From Ferdinandcohnia sp036965045 (GTDB lineage: Bacteria; Bacillota; Bacilli; Bacillales; Bacillaceae_L): DNA of 64,000 nt. Of the stretch, positions 1 through 8,829 are shown piece by piece (positions within the stretch are counted from its first letter, which is position 1; each line of letters opens with the position of its first letter). A model generated the notes under the pieces. It ran no database searches. It was not told the DNA's origin and was given only the letters and a program-made list of their open reading frames with translations. The stretch is taken from NCBI RefSeq assembly GCF_036965045.1, contig NZ_JBALOV010000035.1, forward strand, positions 186,001 to 250,000, written 5' to 3'. The position numbers and the translations under genes were made by a program.

Positions 1-218
1 GAATAGTTACGAGGGGTACAGAGTCTGACGATTTAATCCTTAACAGAATGAAGGTTGCAAAAGAAGAAATTGAAATGATGGACGCTTATGATTATGTTGT
101 TGAAAATGATAAGGTTGAGCTTGCCTGCGAGCGGATTAATGCAATTGTCACTGCTGAGCATTGTCGCCGTGACCGTGTGGCAAGACGTTATAAACAAATG
201 CTGGAGGTTGATTTTTAA
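1..218 (+). CDS. gmk: Guanylate kinase, C-terminal part (cut by window start)
   Basis: The reading frame is open from base 3 and gives 71 residues before TAA at 216-218. It contains RGTES, MKVAKEEIEMM, YDYVVEND and a terminal EHCRRDRVARRY-type segment, which match the C-terminal third of Gmk. The enzyme converts GMP to GDP with ATP in the cytosol. The P-loop lies upstream of the window. The stop overlaps the rpoZ start by one base (TAATG), the arrangement seen in B. subtilis, so the two are translationally coupled. Identity is inferred from the fragment plus synteny. Confidence 0.9.
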   Translation, partial: IVTRGTESDDLILNRMKVAKEEIEMMDAYDYVVENDKVELACERINAIVTAEHCRRDRVARRYKQMLEVDF

Positions 219-451
219 TGTTAGTTCCATCTATTGATGCGTTATTAAATAAATTAAATTCTAAATATACTCTTGTAACAGTTGCTGCTAAAAGAGCAAG
301 AGTGATGCAAGAAAAAAATGATGGAATGGTACAGAAGCCTGTATCCTATAAATCCGTTGGTAAAGCACTAGAGGAAATCGATGCCGGTCTTCTTTATTAT
401 ACAACTGATAAAAAAGACGCTGGAGAACCAACACAAACAATTAATGAATAA
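218..451 (+). CDS. rpoZ: RNA polymerase omega subunit
   Basis: A 77-residue protein beginning MLVPSIDALLNKLNSKYTLV, with the omega signature AAKRARVMQ and a KSVGKALEEIDAG segment. Omega binds the beta-prime subunit and helps assemble RNA polymerase. It is about ten residues longer than B. subtilis omega (67 aa), because of an acidic tail ending GEPTQTINE. The start overlaps the gmk stop. An intrinsic terminator follows the stop by a few bases, so gmk-rpoZ may be transcribed partly apart from coaBC-priA. Confidence 0.95.
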   Translation: MLVPSIDALLNKLNSKYTLVTVAAKRARVMQEKNDGMVQKPVSYKSVGKALEEIDAGLLYYTTDKKDAGEPTQTINE

Positions 452-456
452 CCGAA

Positions 457-490
457 AATAACAACCTCTCATGCAGGTTGTTATTTTTTT
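457..490 (+). terminator. Intrinsic terminator or attenuator between rpoZ and coaBC
   Basis: An 11-bp perfect stem, AATAACAACCT (457-467) with AGGTTGTTATT (475-485), is followed by a T-run to 490. The coaBC ribosome binding site AAGGGGG begins at the next base. There is no room for a separate promoter between the hairpin and coaBC, so read-through must feed the downstream genes. Confidence 0.75.
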
Positions 491-503
491 AAGGGGGATT
501 CCA

Positions 504-1706
504 ATGCTAGGTAAAAATATTTTAGTTTGCGTGAGTGGGGGGATTGCAGTATATAAGGCTGCAGCTTTAACAAGCAAGCTAACACAAGCTGGTGCAAACG
601 TAAAAGTGATCATGAGTGACTCAGCAATGAAATTTGTTACTCCGTTAACGTTCCAAGCACTTTCGAGAAATGATGTGTACTACGATACATTCGATGAAAT
701 AAATCCAGCCGTGATTGCTCATATCGATTTAGCTGATTGGGCTGATTTAGTGGTCGTAGCACCTGCTACAGCAAATACAATTGGCAAGCTTGCAAATGGA
801 ATTGCGGATAATATGATAACCACAACATTGCTTGCCACTACAGCTCCCGTTTGGATTGCGCCAGCAATGAATGTCCATATGTACGATCATCCCGCGGTAA
901 AACGGAATATTGAAATGTTAGCGAAGGACGGATATCAATTTATTGAACCGTCTGAAGGATATTTAGCCTGTGGATATGTTGGGAAAGGGCGACTTGAAGA
1001 GCCCGAAAAAATTGTCGCACTCATAACGGCCCATTTTTCAGAACTACCCGTATTACGTGGAAAGCGAATCTTAATTACGGCTGGACCAACTCGTGAAAAG
1101 CTCGACCCGGTTCGTTTCTTTACAAATCGTTCAACAGGTAAGATGGGCTATGCGATAGCAGAAGCAGCAAGCCAGATGGGTGCAGAAGTAACCTTGATTT
1201 CTGGTCCAACGAATCTTCCTACTCCACCTAATGTGAGAGTGATTCCTATTGAATCTGCAGAAGATATGTTCAAACAAGTCATGGCTAATTATAAGCAGAA
1301 CGATATCGTCATCAAATCAGCGGCGGTTGCGGATTATCGTCCAAAACAAGTCTATGCTGAAAAAATGAAAAAAAAGGGCGGAGATCTTGTCCTCGAACTT
1401 GAACGGACAACAGATATTTTAAAAACATTAGGTGAACAAAAGGAACACCAATTTTTAGTTGGCTTTGCAGCTGAGACCGAACATATTGAAGAATATGCAA
1501 AACGGAAATTATCATCAAAAAACCTTGATATGATCGTTGCAAACAATGTGACGACACAAGGAGCAGGCTTTGGTACGGACACAAATCTTGTAACCATCTA
1601 TAAAAAGGATGGAACCCATAAAGAATTGCCAATGATGACAAAGCTTGATGTTGCAAAAACTTTATTGCTTGAAGTAAAACAAATGTTGGATGGCGAAAAG
1701 GAATGA
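504..1706 (+). CDS. coaBC: Bifunctional phosphopantothenoylcysteine decarboxylase / phosphopantothenate-cysteine ligase
   Basis: 400 residues from ATG at 504, preceded by AAGGGGG. An upstream in-frame start at 471 lies inside the terminator stem and was rejected. The N-terminal CoaC flavoprotein half shows VSGGIAVYKA, VVVAPATANTIGKLA, PAMNVHMY and the active-site loop ACGYVGKGRL (Cys156). The C-terminal CoaB half starts near residue 190 with ITAGPTREKLDPVRF, STGKMGYAIAE and KSAAVADYRPK. The protein joins cysteine to 4-phosphopantothenate and decarboxylates the product to 4-phosphopantetheine for CoA synthesis. The length fits the family (about 400 aa). Its last bases overlap priA by 4 (ATGA). 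Confidence 0.97.
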   Translation: MLGKNILVCVSGGIAVYKAAALTSKLTQAGANVKVIMSDSAMKFVTPLTFQALSRNDVYYDTFDEINPAVIAHIDLADWADLVVVAPATANTIGKLANGIADNMITTTLLATTAPVWIAPAMNVHMYDHPAVKRNIEMLAKDGYQFIEPSEGYLACGYVGKGRLEEPEKIVALITAHFSELPVLRGKRILITAGPTREKLDPVRFFTNRSTGKMGYAIAEAASQMGAEVTLISGPTNLPTPPNVRVIPIESAEDMFKQVMANYKQNDIVIKSAAVADYRPKQVYAEKMKKKGGDLVLELERTTDILKTLGEQKEHQFLVGFAAETEHIEEYAKRKLSSKNLDMIVANNVTTQGAGFGTDTNLVTIYKKDGTHKELPMMTKLDVAKTLLLEVKQMLDGEKE

Positions 1707-4117
1707 AAATTGCCAGTATTATTGTTGATGTTCCTGCAATGCAAACGGATAAACCATATGATTATATTATTCCTGAAAAATGGAGTGACGTAGTTGTACC
1801 AGGAATGAGGGTCGTTGTTCCATTTGGTCCTCGTAAAGTCCAGGGATTTGTAATGAGTCTATCAAACAAGGCAGGAGTGGATAAGCTGAAGGAAATTCAC
1901 TCTTTGCTTGATCTGACGCCGGCTCTGAATGAAGAGCTACTACATATTGGTAAATGGTTAACAGAAAAAACACTTTGCTTTACGATATCAGCGTTACAAG
2001 CAATGCTTCCATCAGCAATGCGTGCAAAATACGAGAAGGAAATAAGACTTCTTGATCCATCAAAAAGAATCGAATTGGAACCAGCAATTCAAGCTTCGTT
2101 TGCACAGCATGATGAAGTTCACTGGGAAGACGCTGAAAAAAACGATTTATTGCATATATACCAAAAGGATATTAAAAAAGGCCTTCTTGAGGTTGTCTAC
2201 AAAGTAAAAAATCGTAGCAATAAAAAAACGATGAAGCAAGTGCAGCTTGCACTTTCAATAGAGGAAACTGAAAAAGTGATTCAAGAGCTTTCACAGGCAG
2301 CTAAAAAACAGAAAGATGTCCTTGAGTTTTTTCTGAAAAACAATAAACCAATCTTCGTAAAGGAGCTTTTAGAGGAGCTTGCCGTTACCGATAGTACCAT
2401 TCGAACAATGGTAAAGAAAGGTTTTATTTCAGAACAAAATGTTGAGGTTTACCGAGATCCCTATGCGGACAGGCATTTTGAACAAACGACACCAATGCCA
2501 TTGACAGTTGAACAGCAAAATGCGATCTCTCCAATTCTTGCCTCGATTGAAGATGTACTTCATAAGGTGTTCTTAATGTATGGTGTAACCGGAAGTGGAA
2601 AGACAGAGGTCTATATGCAGGCAATTGATGCCGTATTAAAAAAAGGCAAAGAAGCGATTGTCCTGGTTCCAGAAATTTCACTTACACCACAAATGGTGAG
2701 TCGATTCAAGGGGCGCTTTGGCTCCCGAGTTGCCGTCATGCATAGTGGACTAGGAATTGGTGAGAAATATGATGAGTGGCGAAAAATTTATCGTAAGGAA
2801 GTAAGTGTTGTAGTTGGAGCGAGGTCTGCCATATTTGCTCCATTTGAAAATATCGGGATAATTATTATTGATGAAGAGCATGAATCAAGCTATAAGCAGG
2901 AAGATAATCCGAGATACCATGCAAGAGATGTCGCGATATTCCGTGGTCAGTTGCATAATGCCCCTGTTATTTTAGGAAGTGCAACACCAACGCTTGAATC
3001 CTTTGCACGTGCATCAAAGAATGTCTATGAGCTTATTACATTAAAGGAAAGGGTCAATCAAAGACCTTTACCCACTGTTGAAATAGTCGATATGCGTGAG
3101 GAATTACGTAATGGAAATCGCTCTATGTTCTCAACTCCCCTTTTTGAGAAATTAACAGCAAGACTTGAACGAAACGAGCAATCGGTTTTATTTTTAAATA
3201 GACGTGGCCATTCCTCTTTTGTGATGTGTCGGGACTGTGGGTATGTTGCCAATTGCCCGCATTGTGATATATCACTAACTTATCATAGGCCACATAACCG
3301 TTTGAAATGCCATTATTGTGGGTATGAAACCTACATGCCTAATACCTGTAATGAGTGTGGTAGTGAGCATATCCGATTTTTTGGTACTGGTACACAGAAG
3401 GTGGAAGAAGAACTTGCGAAGGTTTTACCAGAAGCAAGAGTCATTCGAATGGACGTTGATACAACAAGCCGAAAAGGTGCCCATGAGAAATTGTTGAACG
3501 AATTCGGTGATGGAAAAGCAGATATATTACTTGGAACACAAATGATCGCCAAAGGATTAGATTTTCCAAATGTTACATTAGTTGGTGTCCTAACTGCTGA
3601 TACGATGCTTAATCTTCCGGATTTTCGTTCATCAGAAAAAACGTTCCAACTACTCACGCAAGTTAGCGGGAGAGCCGGACGTCATGAACTTCCTGGTGAG
3701 GTTGTGATTCAAAGCTATACCCCTGAGCATTATAGTATTGAGCTCGCGAGTCATCATAATTATGATGGCTTCTATCAAAATGAAATGCGCATAAGGAAAG
3801 CCCATGCTTATCCACCTTATTATTATCTTGCTTTAGTGACTGTAACACATCCAGAACTAACAAAAACCGTCGATGTTGCTGAGAAAATTGCAATCTATTT
3901 ACGAAAATCACTATCAAATCAATCCATCATTTTAGGCCCGGTGACCTCACCAATTGCTCGGATTAATAATAGATATCGATACCAATGCATGATAAAATAC
4001 AAAAATGAGCCAAATCTTAATATGCTTTTGAAAGGGATTCTTGATCGATACCAAAGAGAAATAGCACAAAACTCACTTACCTTATCCATTGACTTAAACC
4101 CATATATCATGATGTAG
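1703..4117 (+). CDS. priA: Primosomal protein N', replication restart helicase PriA
   Basis: 804 residues starting at the ATG that overlaps the coaBC stop. The N-terminal fork-binding region is followed by a helicase core with Walker A GVTGSGKTEVY, the DEEH box IIDEEHESSYKQ and GSATPTLES. The insertion with paired cysteines (CRDCGYVANCPHC, then CHYCGY and CNECG) forms two zinc sites. Motif VI is represented by QVSGRAGR. PriA recognises stalled forks and D-loops and reloads the replicative helicase through DnaD, DnaB and DnaI in Firmicutes (family knowledge). The gene is complete, and its length equals the B. subtilis form to within a few residues. Confidence 0.97.
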   Translation: MKIASIIVDVPAMQTDKPYDYIIPEKWSDVVVPGMRVVVPFGPRKVQGFVMSLSNKAGVDKLKEIHSLLDLTPALNEELLHIGKWLTEKTLCFTISALQAMLPSAMRAKYEKEIRLLDPSKRIELEPAIQASFAQHDEVHWEDAEKNDLLHIYQKDIKKGLLEVVYKVKNRSNKKTMKQVQLALSIEETEKVIQELSQAAKKQKDVLEFFLKNNKPIFVKELLEELAVTDSTIRTMVKKGFISEQNVEVYRDPYADRHFEQTTPMPLTVEQQNAISPILASIEDVLHKVFLMYGVTGSGKTEVYMQAIDAVLKKGKEAIVLVPEISLTPQMVSRFKGRFGSRVAVMHSGLGIGEKYDEWRKIYRKEVSVVVGARSAIFAPFENIGIIIIDEEHESSYKQEDNPRYHARDVAIFRGQLHNAPVILGSATPTLESFARASKNVYELITLKERVNQRPLPTVEIVDMREELRNGNRSMFSTPLFEKLTARLERNEQSVLFLNRRGHSSFVMCRDCGYVANCPHCDISLTYHRPHNRLKCHYCGYETYMPNTCNECGSEHIRFFGTGTQKVEEELAKVLPEARVIRMDVDTTSRKGAHEKLLNEFGDGKADILLGTQMIAKGLDFPNVTLVGVLTADTMLNLPDFRSSEKTFQLLTQVSGRAGRHELPGEVVIQSYTPEHYSIELASHHNYDGFYQNEMRIRKAHAYPPYYYLALVTVTHPELTKTVDVAEKIAIYLRKSLSNQSIILGPVTSPIARINNRYRYQCMIKYKNEPNLNMLLKGILDRYQREIAQNSLTLSIDLNPYIMM

Positions 4118-4149
4118 TTTAAAGTTACGATAAAAGAGAGAGACTGATA

Positions 4150-4175
4150 GAAAGCGCAAGGCGCATAGAGCTAGA
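4150..4175. repeat. Degenerate short copy of the GCGC/CTAGA palindromic repeat
   Basis: The priA-def gap holds a stretch reading GAAAGCGCAAGGCGC followed by ATAGAGCTAGA. On the minus strand it reads TCTAGCTCTATGCGCC then TTGCGCTTTC. These are the same two ends seen at 23077-23260, joined with no core between them. It looks like a remnant or minimal member of that family, in the opposite orientation. Confidence 0.5.
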
Positions 4176-4205
4176 TATGTAAAAACTTGTAGTGGAGGAA
4201 CTCAC

Positions 4206-4679
4206 TTGGCTTTATTACCAATTGTTAAATATCCAAATGAAATACTTGAGGTTGAATGTGAAAAGGTGACAACCTTTGACCGAAAACTATCAATACTAAT
4301 TAAAGATATGTACGATACCATGCTTGAGGCAGACGGTGTTGGATTAGCTGCACCTCAGGTTGGAATTGCAAAACAAATCGCCATCGTTGATATAGGGGAC
4401 GAGAGCGGACTTATTGAATTAATTAATCCCGTGATCCTTGAGCGAAAAGGTGAACAGGTAGGTCCAGAAGGCTGTCTCAGTTTTCCGGACCTTTTTGGTG
4501 AAGTTACACGTCATGATTATGTTAAAGTAAGAGCGCAAAACCGTAGAGGGAAAATATACATATTCGAGGCAAGAGACTTCATGGCACGTGCGATTCAGCA
4601 TGAAATTGATCACCTTCACGGTATTTTATTTACCTCGAAGGTGAACCGTTTTTATGAAGAAGGAGAAATTGAAGGGTAG
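4206..4679 (+). CDS. def: Peptide deformylase
   Basis: 157 residues starting at TTG 4206, seven bases after GTGGAGG. No ATG start is available in frame. The three deformylase motifs are present: DGVGLAAPQVG (residues 43-53), EGCLSFP with the metal ligand Cys90, and QHEIDHLHG with ligands His132 and His136 and catalytic Glu133. It removes the formyl group from the initiator Met of new proteins. It lies 8 bases before fmt, the enzyme that puts the formyl group on, as in most bacteria. The size matches B. subtilis Def (160 aa). Confidence 0.96.
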   Translation: MALLPIVKYPNEILEVECEKVTTFDRKLSILIKDMYDTMLEADGVGLAAPQVGIAKQIAIVDIGDESGLIELINPVILERKGEQVGPEGCLSFPDLFGEVTRHDYVKVRAQNRRGKIYIFEARDFMARAIQHEIDHLHGILFTSKVNRFYEEGEIEG

Positions 4680-4687
4680 GTAATGAC

Positions 4688-5641
4688 ATGGAACGTATAG
4701 TATTTATGGGTACTCCAGATTTTTCAGTACCTGTTTTACGTCAAATAATAGAGGATGGCTATGAGGTTGTTGCTGTTGTGACACAACCAGACAGACCAGT
4801 TGGGAGAAAAAGAGTGTTAACTCCACCACCTGTTAAAGTAGAGGCTTTAAAGCACGGTATCCCGGTCCTCCAGCCAAATAAAATAAGAGAAAAACAAGAA
4901 ATAGAAACTGTATTAAGCTACAAGCCTGATCTAATCATAACCGCTGCATTTGGACAAATCCTGCCTAATGAAATACTGGAAGTTCCAAAGTATGGCTGTA
5001 TAAATGTCCATGCCTCATTACTTCCTGAGTTGAGAGGTGGAGCGCCGATTCATTATTCAATCCTTCAAGGAAAGAAAAAAACAGGTGTGACCATCATGTA
5101 TATGGTTGAAAAGCTAGATGCAGGGGATATCCTAACACAAGTAGAAATCCCAATAGTTGAAACAGACCATGTAGGTTCATTACACGATAAATTAAGTGTG
5201 GCTGGTTCAAAGCTATTATCAGAAACCATTCCATTACTTTTAGATGATAAGATAACACCAATTAAACAGGATGACACCAAAGCAACCTTTGCTTCAAATA
5301 TTAAACGTGAGCAGGAAAAGATAGACTGGACAAAAACTGGGGAAGATATTTATAACCATATTCGGGGGCTCCACCCTTGGCCAGTTGCCTATACCACAAT
5401 AAATGGGGATGTCATGAAAATTTGGTGGGGTGAAAAAGTACCATCCGCTACACCAACAAAACCTGGTACTGTTGTTTCAACTGAAAAAGATGGGTTTATT
5501 GTTTCGACTGGGAATACTACTTTTATAAAAATTACTCAACTTCAGCCTGCAGGAAAGAAAAAAATGAGCGCAGAGCAATTCTTGTTGGGTGCCGATTTAC
5601 AGGTAGGGACTCAGTTAGGAGACAAAGATGGCGAAATCTAA
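4688..5641 (+). CDS. fmt: Methionyl-tRNA formyltransferase
   Basis: 317 residues from ATG 4688. The N-terminal formyl-transfer domain begins RIVFMGTPDFSVPVL and carries the folate and catalytic loop NVHASLLPELRGGAPI. The C-terminal OB-like tRNA-binding domain contains HIRGLHPWPVAYT. It formylates Met-tRNAfMet from 10-formyl-tetrahydrofolate in translation start. It is paired with def upstream and overlaps rsmB by 14 bases, so the def-fmt-rsmB group is probably cotranslated. Confidence 0.97.
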   Translation: MERIVFMGTPDFSVPVLRQIIEDGYEVVAVVTQPDRPVGRKRVLTPPPVKVEALKHGIPVLQPNKIREKQEIETVLSYKPDLIITAAFGQILPNEILEVPKYGCINVHASLLPELRGGAPIHYSILQGKKKTGVTIMYMVEKLDAGDILTQVEIPIVETDHVGSLHDKLSVAGSKLLSETIPLLLDDKITPIKQDDTKATFASNIKREQEKIDWTKTGEDIYNHIRGLHPWPVAYTTINGDVMKIWWGEKVPSATPTKPGTVVSTEKDGFIVSTGNTTFIKITQLQPAGKKKMSAEQFLLGADLQVGTQLGDKDGEI

Positions 5642-6971
5642 TGTTCGAAATGTAGCACTGGAGATCTTATTGCAAATAGAAAAAAATCAAGCCTATAGCA
5701 ATCTTCTTTTGAACCAAATGATTAAAAAGCATGAGGTTAACGGGAAGGATGTAGGTCTACTCACTGAGATTGTCTATGGAACCCTTCAACGCCGCGATAC
5801 ATTAGACTTTTATTTAGCTCCATTTTTAAAAAAGAGCAAAAAGCTTGATCAATGGGTGAGAATACTATTGAGGCTATCTCTTTACCAAATGGTCTATTTA
5901 GACCGGGTACCAGAACGAGCGATCTTTTTTGAAGCCGTCGAGATTGCCAAAAAAAGAGGGCATAAAGGTACAGCGTCCCTTGTAAATGGAGTGCTCCGAT
6001 CTATCCAACGTGAGGGCTTGCCATCATTAGAGCAAATAAAAGATGAGGTGGAAAGACTTGCGATTGAAACAAGTCATCCGATATGGCTTGTTAAGCGTTG
6101 GATTCAGCACATAGGGTTTGAAGAAACTCGAAAAATGTGTGAGGTCAATTGTACACCACCGGAACAAACCGCTCGTGTTAATAAGGCAGTGATAACAAAA
6201 GAAGAGCTTATTCAAATGCTAAAAGACGAAGGAATTGAAGCAGAAAAAGGAAGTGTCTCTGTTGATGCTATTAAAGCAGTTCGTGGGAATCTAGCCCATT
6301 CAAAAGCCTTTAAGGAAGGATATTTGACCATCCAGGATGAAAGCTCTATGCTTGTAGCCCGTGCACTTGGAGTTGAAAAAGGTGATCAAATTCTGGACAG
6401 CTGTGCGGCACCAGGTGGTAAAACAACACATATTGCGGAATTACTGAATAACACAGGTAAGGTATTTTCCCAAGATCTCCATGAACATAAAATAAAGTTA
6501 ATTAATGAAGCAGTCAATCGATTGGGCCTTAAAAATGTCGAAACAAAGGCTCTTGATAGTAGAAAAGCAAGGGAAGTTTTCGAATCACAAAGCTTTGATA
6601 AAATTCTGGTTGATGCACCCTGTTCAGGCTTTGGGGTTATTAGAAGAAAGCCAGACATAAAATATTCAAAAGCAGCATCAGACAATGAAAACCTTGCAAA
6701 AATACAGTTAGACATTTTAACTGAGGTTTCATCTTTATTAAAAAAAGATGGTATACTCGTGTATAGCACATGTACAATAGATTACGAAGAAAATGAAGGT
6801 GTCATCAAAACCTTCCTTGAACAAAACAAAGATTTTATACTAGATGAGACAATTGAAAATTACCTGCCTGAAATAGTGAAACCATATATTAAAACTGGAC
6901 AACTTCAGCTTTATCCACATTATTTTGGTACAGATGGATTTTATATTGCAAGATTAAGAAAGCAGGTGTAA
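5628..6971 (+). CDS. rsmB: 16S rRNA (cytosine-967 C5) methyltransferase RsmB
   Basis: 447 residues. The N-terminal NusB-like RNA-binding domain (about 1-150, starting NVRNVALEILLQIEKNQAYS) is joined to a Rossmann methyltransferase domain. That domain has the SAM motif DSCAAPGGKTTHIAE, motif IV DAPCSGFGVIRRKPD (catalytic Cys) and motif VI YSTCTI with a second Cys. It modifies C967 (E. coli numbering) of 16S rRNA. The start lies inside the 3' end of fmt, and rlmN follows 4 bases after the stop. Confidence 0.95.
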   Translation: MAKSNVRNVALEILLQIEKNQAYSNLLLNQMIKKHEVNGKDVGLLTEIVYGTLQRRDTLDFYLAPFLKKSKKLDQWVRILLRLSLYQMVYLDRVPERAIFFEAVEIAKKRGHKGTASLVNGVLRSIQREGLPSLEQIKDEVERLAIETSHPIWLVKRWIQHIGFEETRKMCEVNCTPPEQTARVNKAVITKEELIQMLKDEGIEAEKGSVSVDAIKAVRGNLAHSKAFKEGYLTIQDESSMLVARALGVEKGDQILDSCAAPGGKTTHIAELLNNTGKVFSQDLHEHKIKLINEAVNRLGLKNVETKALDSRKAREVFESQSFDKILVDAPCSGFGVIRRKPDIKYSKAASDNENLAKIQLDILTEVSSLLKKDGILVYSTCTIDYEENEGVIKTFLEQNKDFILDETIENYLPEIVKPYIKTGQLQLYPHYFGTDGFYIARLRKQV

Positions 6972-6975
6972 TGTA

Positions 6976-8070
6976 TTGGAAGAAGTACAAACAACTAGAA
7001 GAAAAAAACAAAACTTACCAAATTCAAAACCATCCATTTACTCTCTTCAACTAGAAGAGATTGAAAACTGGCTCATTGAAAATGGTGAGAAGAAATTTCG
7101 CGGAAATCAGATTTTTGAATGGCTTTATACGAAGCGGGTGACCAATTTTGATGAGATGACAAACTTATCAACGGCACTGCGTCAGAAGCTTGCTGAGCAA
7201 TTTACGATTACGACTCTTAAAACCATCATTCAGCAAACCTCTGCTGATGGAACGATGAAGTTTTTATTTGAACTCCATGATGGATATTCAATTGAAACGG
7301 TTCTCATGAGACATAGCTATGGAAACTCCATCTGTGTGACAACACAGGTTGGTTGCCGTATAGGCTGTACCTTCTGTGCATCAACATTAGGAGGACTAAA
7401 GCGGAACCTAGAGGCCGGGGAAATTGTTGCCCAAGTTGTAAAAGTTCAAAAAGCATTAGATGAAATGGGTGAGCGTGTAAGTCATCTTGTTATCATGGGG
7501 ATTGGAGAACCGTTTGATAATTACGATCAAATGCTTTCCTTCCTAAAAATTATTAATCATGATAAGGGCCTAAATATTGGTGCTCGTCATATTACCGTTT
7601 CAACCAGTGGAATCATTCCAAAAATCTATAAGTTTGCTGATGAAAAGTTACAAATAAATTTTGCAATCTCTTTACATGCACCTAATACAGAGATAAGGAG
7701 CAGGTTAATGCCGATTAATCGTGCGTATAAACTGCCTGATTTAATGGAAGCTGTGCGCTACTATATTGATAAAACAGGGAGAAGAATTAGCTTTGAATAC
7801 GGGTTATTTGGTGGCGTCAACGATCAAGTTGAGCATGCTGAAGAACTAGCAGAGCTATTAAAGGGAATTAAATGTCATGTTAACTTAATTCCAGTCAATT
7901 ATGTTCCTGAACGCGACTATGTGAGAACACCAAGAGAACAGATCTTTGAATTTGAAAAGACATTAAAGAAGCATGGTGTAAATGTAACAATTCGCCGTGA
8001 ACAAGGTCATGATATCGATGCTGCCTGCGGTCAATTACGAGCAAAGGAGCGTAAAGAGGAGACGAGGTGA
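6976..8070 (+). CDS. rlmN: Dual-specificity 23S rRNA A2503 / tRNA A37 C2-methyltransferase (radical SAM)
   Basis: 364 residues starting at TTG 6976, just after the rsmB stop. The radical-SAM cluster motif CRIGCTFCAS holds three cysteines. MGIGEPFDNYD supplies the SAM-binding GEP motif, and the catalytic C-terminal Cys lies in DIDAACGQLRA. RlmN methylates A2503 in the peptidyl-transferase centre and A37 of some tRNAs. The last codons overlap the GTG region upstream of prpC, within one continuous operon. Confidence 0.95.
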   Translation: MEEVQTTRRKKQNLPNSKPSIYSLQLEEIENWLIENGEKKFRGNQIFEWLYTKRVTNFDEMTNLSTALRQKLAEQFTITTLKTIIQQTSADGTMKFLFELHDGYSIETVLMRHSYGNSICVTTQVGCRIGCTFCASTLGGLKRNLEAGEIVAQVVKVQKALDEMGERVSHLVIMGIGEPFDNYDQMLSFLKIINHDKGLNIGARHITVSTSGIIPKIYKFADEKLQINFAISLHAPNTEIRSRLMPINRAYKLPDLMEAVRYYIDKTGRRISFEYGLFGGVNDQVEHAEELAELLKGIKCHVNLIPVNYVPERDYVRTPREQIFEFEKTLKKHGVNVTIRREQGHDIDAACGQLRAKERKEETR

Positions 8071-8075
8071 AACTT

Positions 8076-8825
8076 ATGAAGTCGTTCTTTTTAACAAACC
8101 GGGGAAAAGTAAGGCAAATTAATGAGGATAGCTGTGGTGTTTACCATAACAAGGATGGACAAGTTTTAGCTGTCGTTGCTGACGGAATGGGCGGACATTT
8201 AGCTGGAGATGTTGCAAGCCAGATGACAACATCTCAGCTCCAGTCCTTTTGGGAAGCAAGTGAAAAAATTACCACATCTGAATCAGCAGAAGCGTGGTTA
8301 AAAGAGCATATTTCAAAAATTAATACAAATCTTTACAAACATTCACAAGAAAATGATGAATGCAAGGGTATGGGGACGACAGTTGTCGCAGCAATATGTA
8401 CGGACCTATTTACATCTGTGGCGCATATTGGAGACAGTCGTTGCTACCTGCTGAATAGCCATGGGTTCCAGCAAATTACCGAAGATCATTCACTTGTTAA
8501 TGAACTAGTTCGTTCTGGGCATATATCAAAGGAAGATGCAGAGCATCATCCACGAAAAAATGTCGTTTTACGTGCATTAGGGACGGAAACACAGGTCCAA
8601 ATGGATTTAAAAACAATCATTTTAGATGAAGGTGATCTATTATTAATATGCTCTGACGGCTTGTCGAATAAAGTTTCGGAAGCTGAATTAAAAGACATTT
8701 TAGAAAGTGACGATTCTATTGAGAAAAGGTGCGAAAAACTCGTTCAATTGGCCAATGATCATGGTGGAGAAGATAATATCACACTCGTAATCGTCGAATA
8801 CACGTCTGAAAGTGAGGGCGAATAA
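8076..8825 (+). CDS. prpC: PP2C-type serine/threonine phosphatase PrpC (Stp)
   Basis: 249 residues from ATG 8076, with GAGGTGA a few bases upstream. A GTG nine bases earlier is in frame but has poorer spacing. The metal-dependent phosphatase motifs are all present: NEDS, VVADGMGGH, GMGTTVVAA, AHIGDSRCYLL, LLICSDGLSNKV and GGEDNITLVIV. The Asp residues bind the Mn/Mg pair. It dephosphorylates targets of the adjacent PASTA kinase PrkC, and the 4-base gap between the genes fits their paired role. Confidence 0.96.
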   Translation: MKSFFLTNRGKVRQINEDSCGVYHNKDGQVLAVVADGMGGHLAGDVASQMTTSQLQSFWEASEKITTSESAEAWLKEHISKINTNLYKHSQENDECKGMGTTVVAAICTDLFTSVAHIGDSRCYLLNSHGFQQITEDHSLVNELVRSGHISKEDAEHHPRKNVVLRALGTETQVQMDLKTIILDEGDLLLICSDGLSNKVSEAELKDILESDDSIEKRCEKLVQLANDHGGEDNITLVIVEYTSESEGE

Positions 8826-8829
8826 TCCT

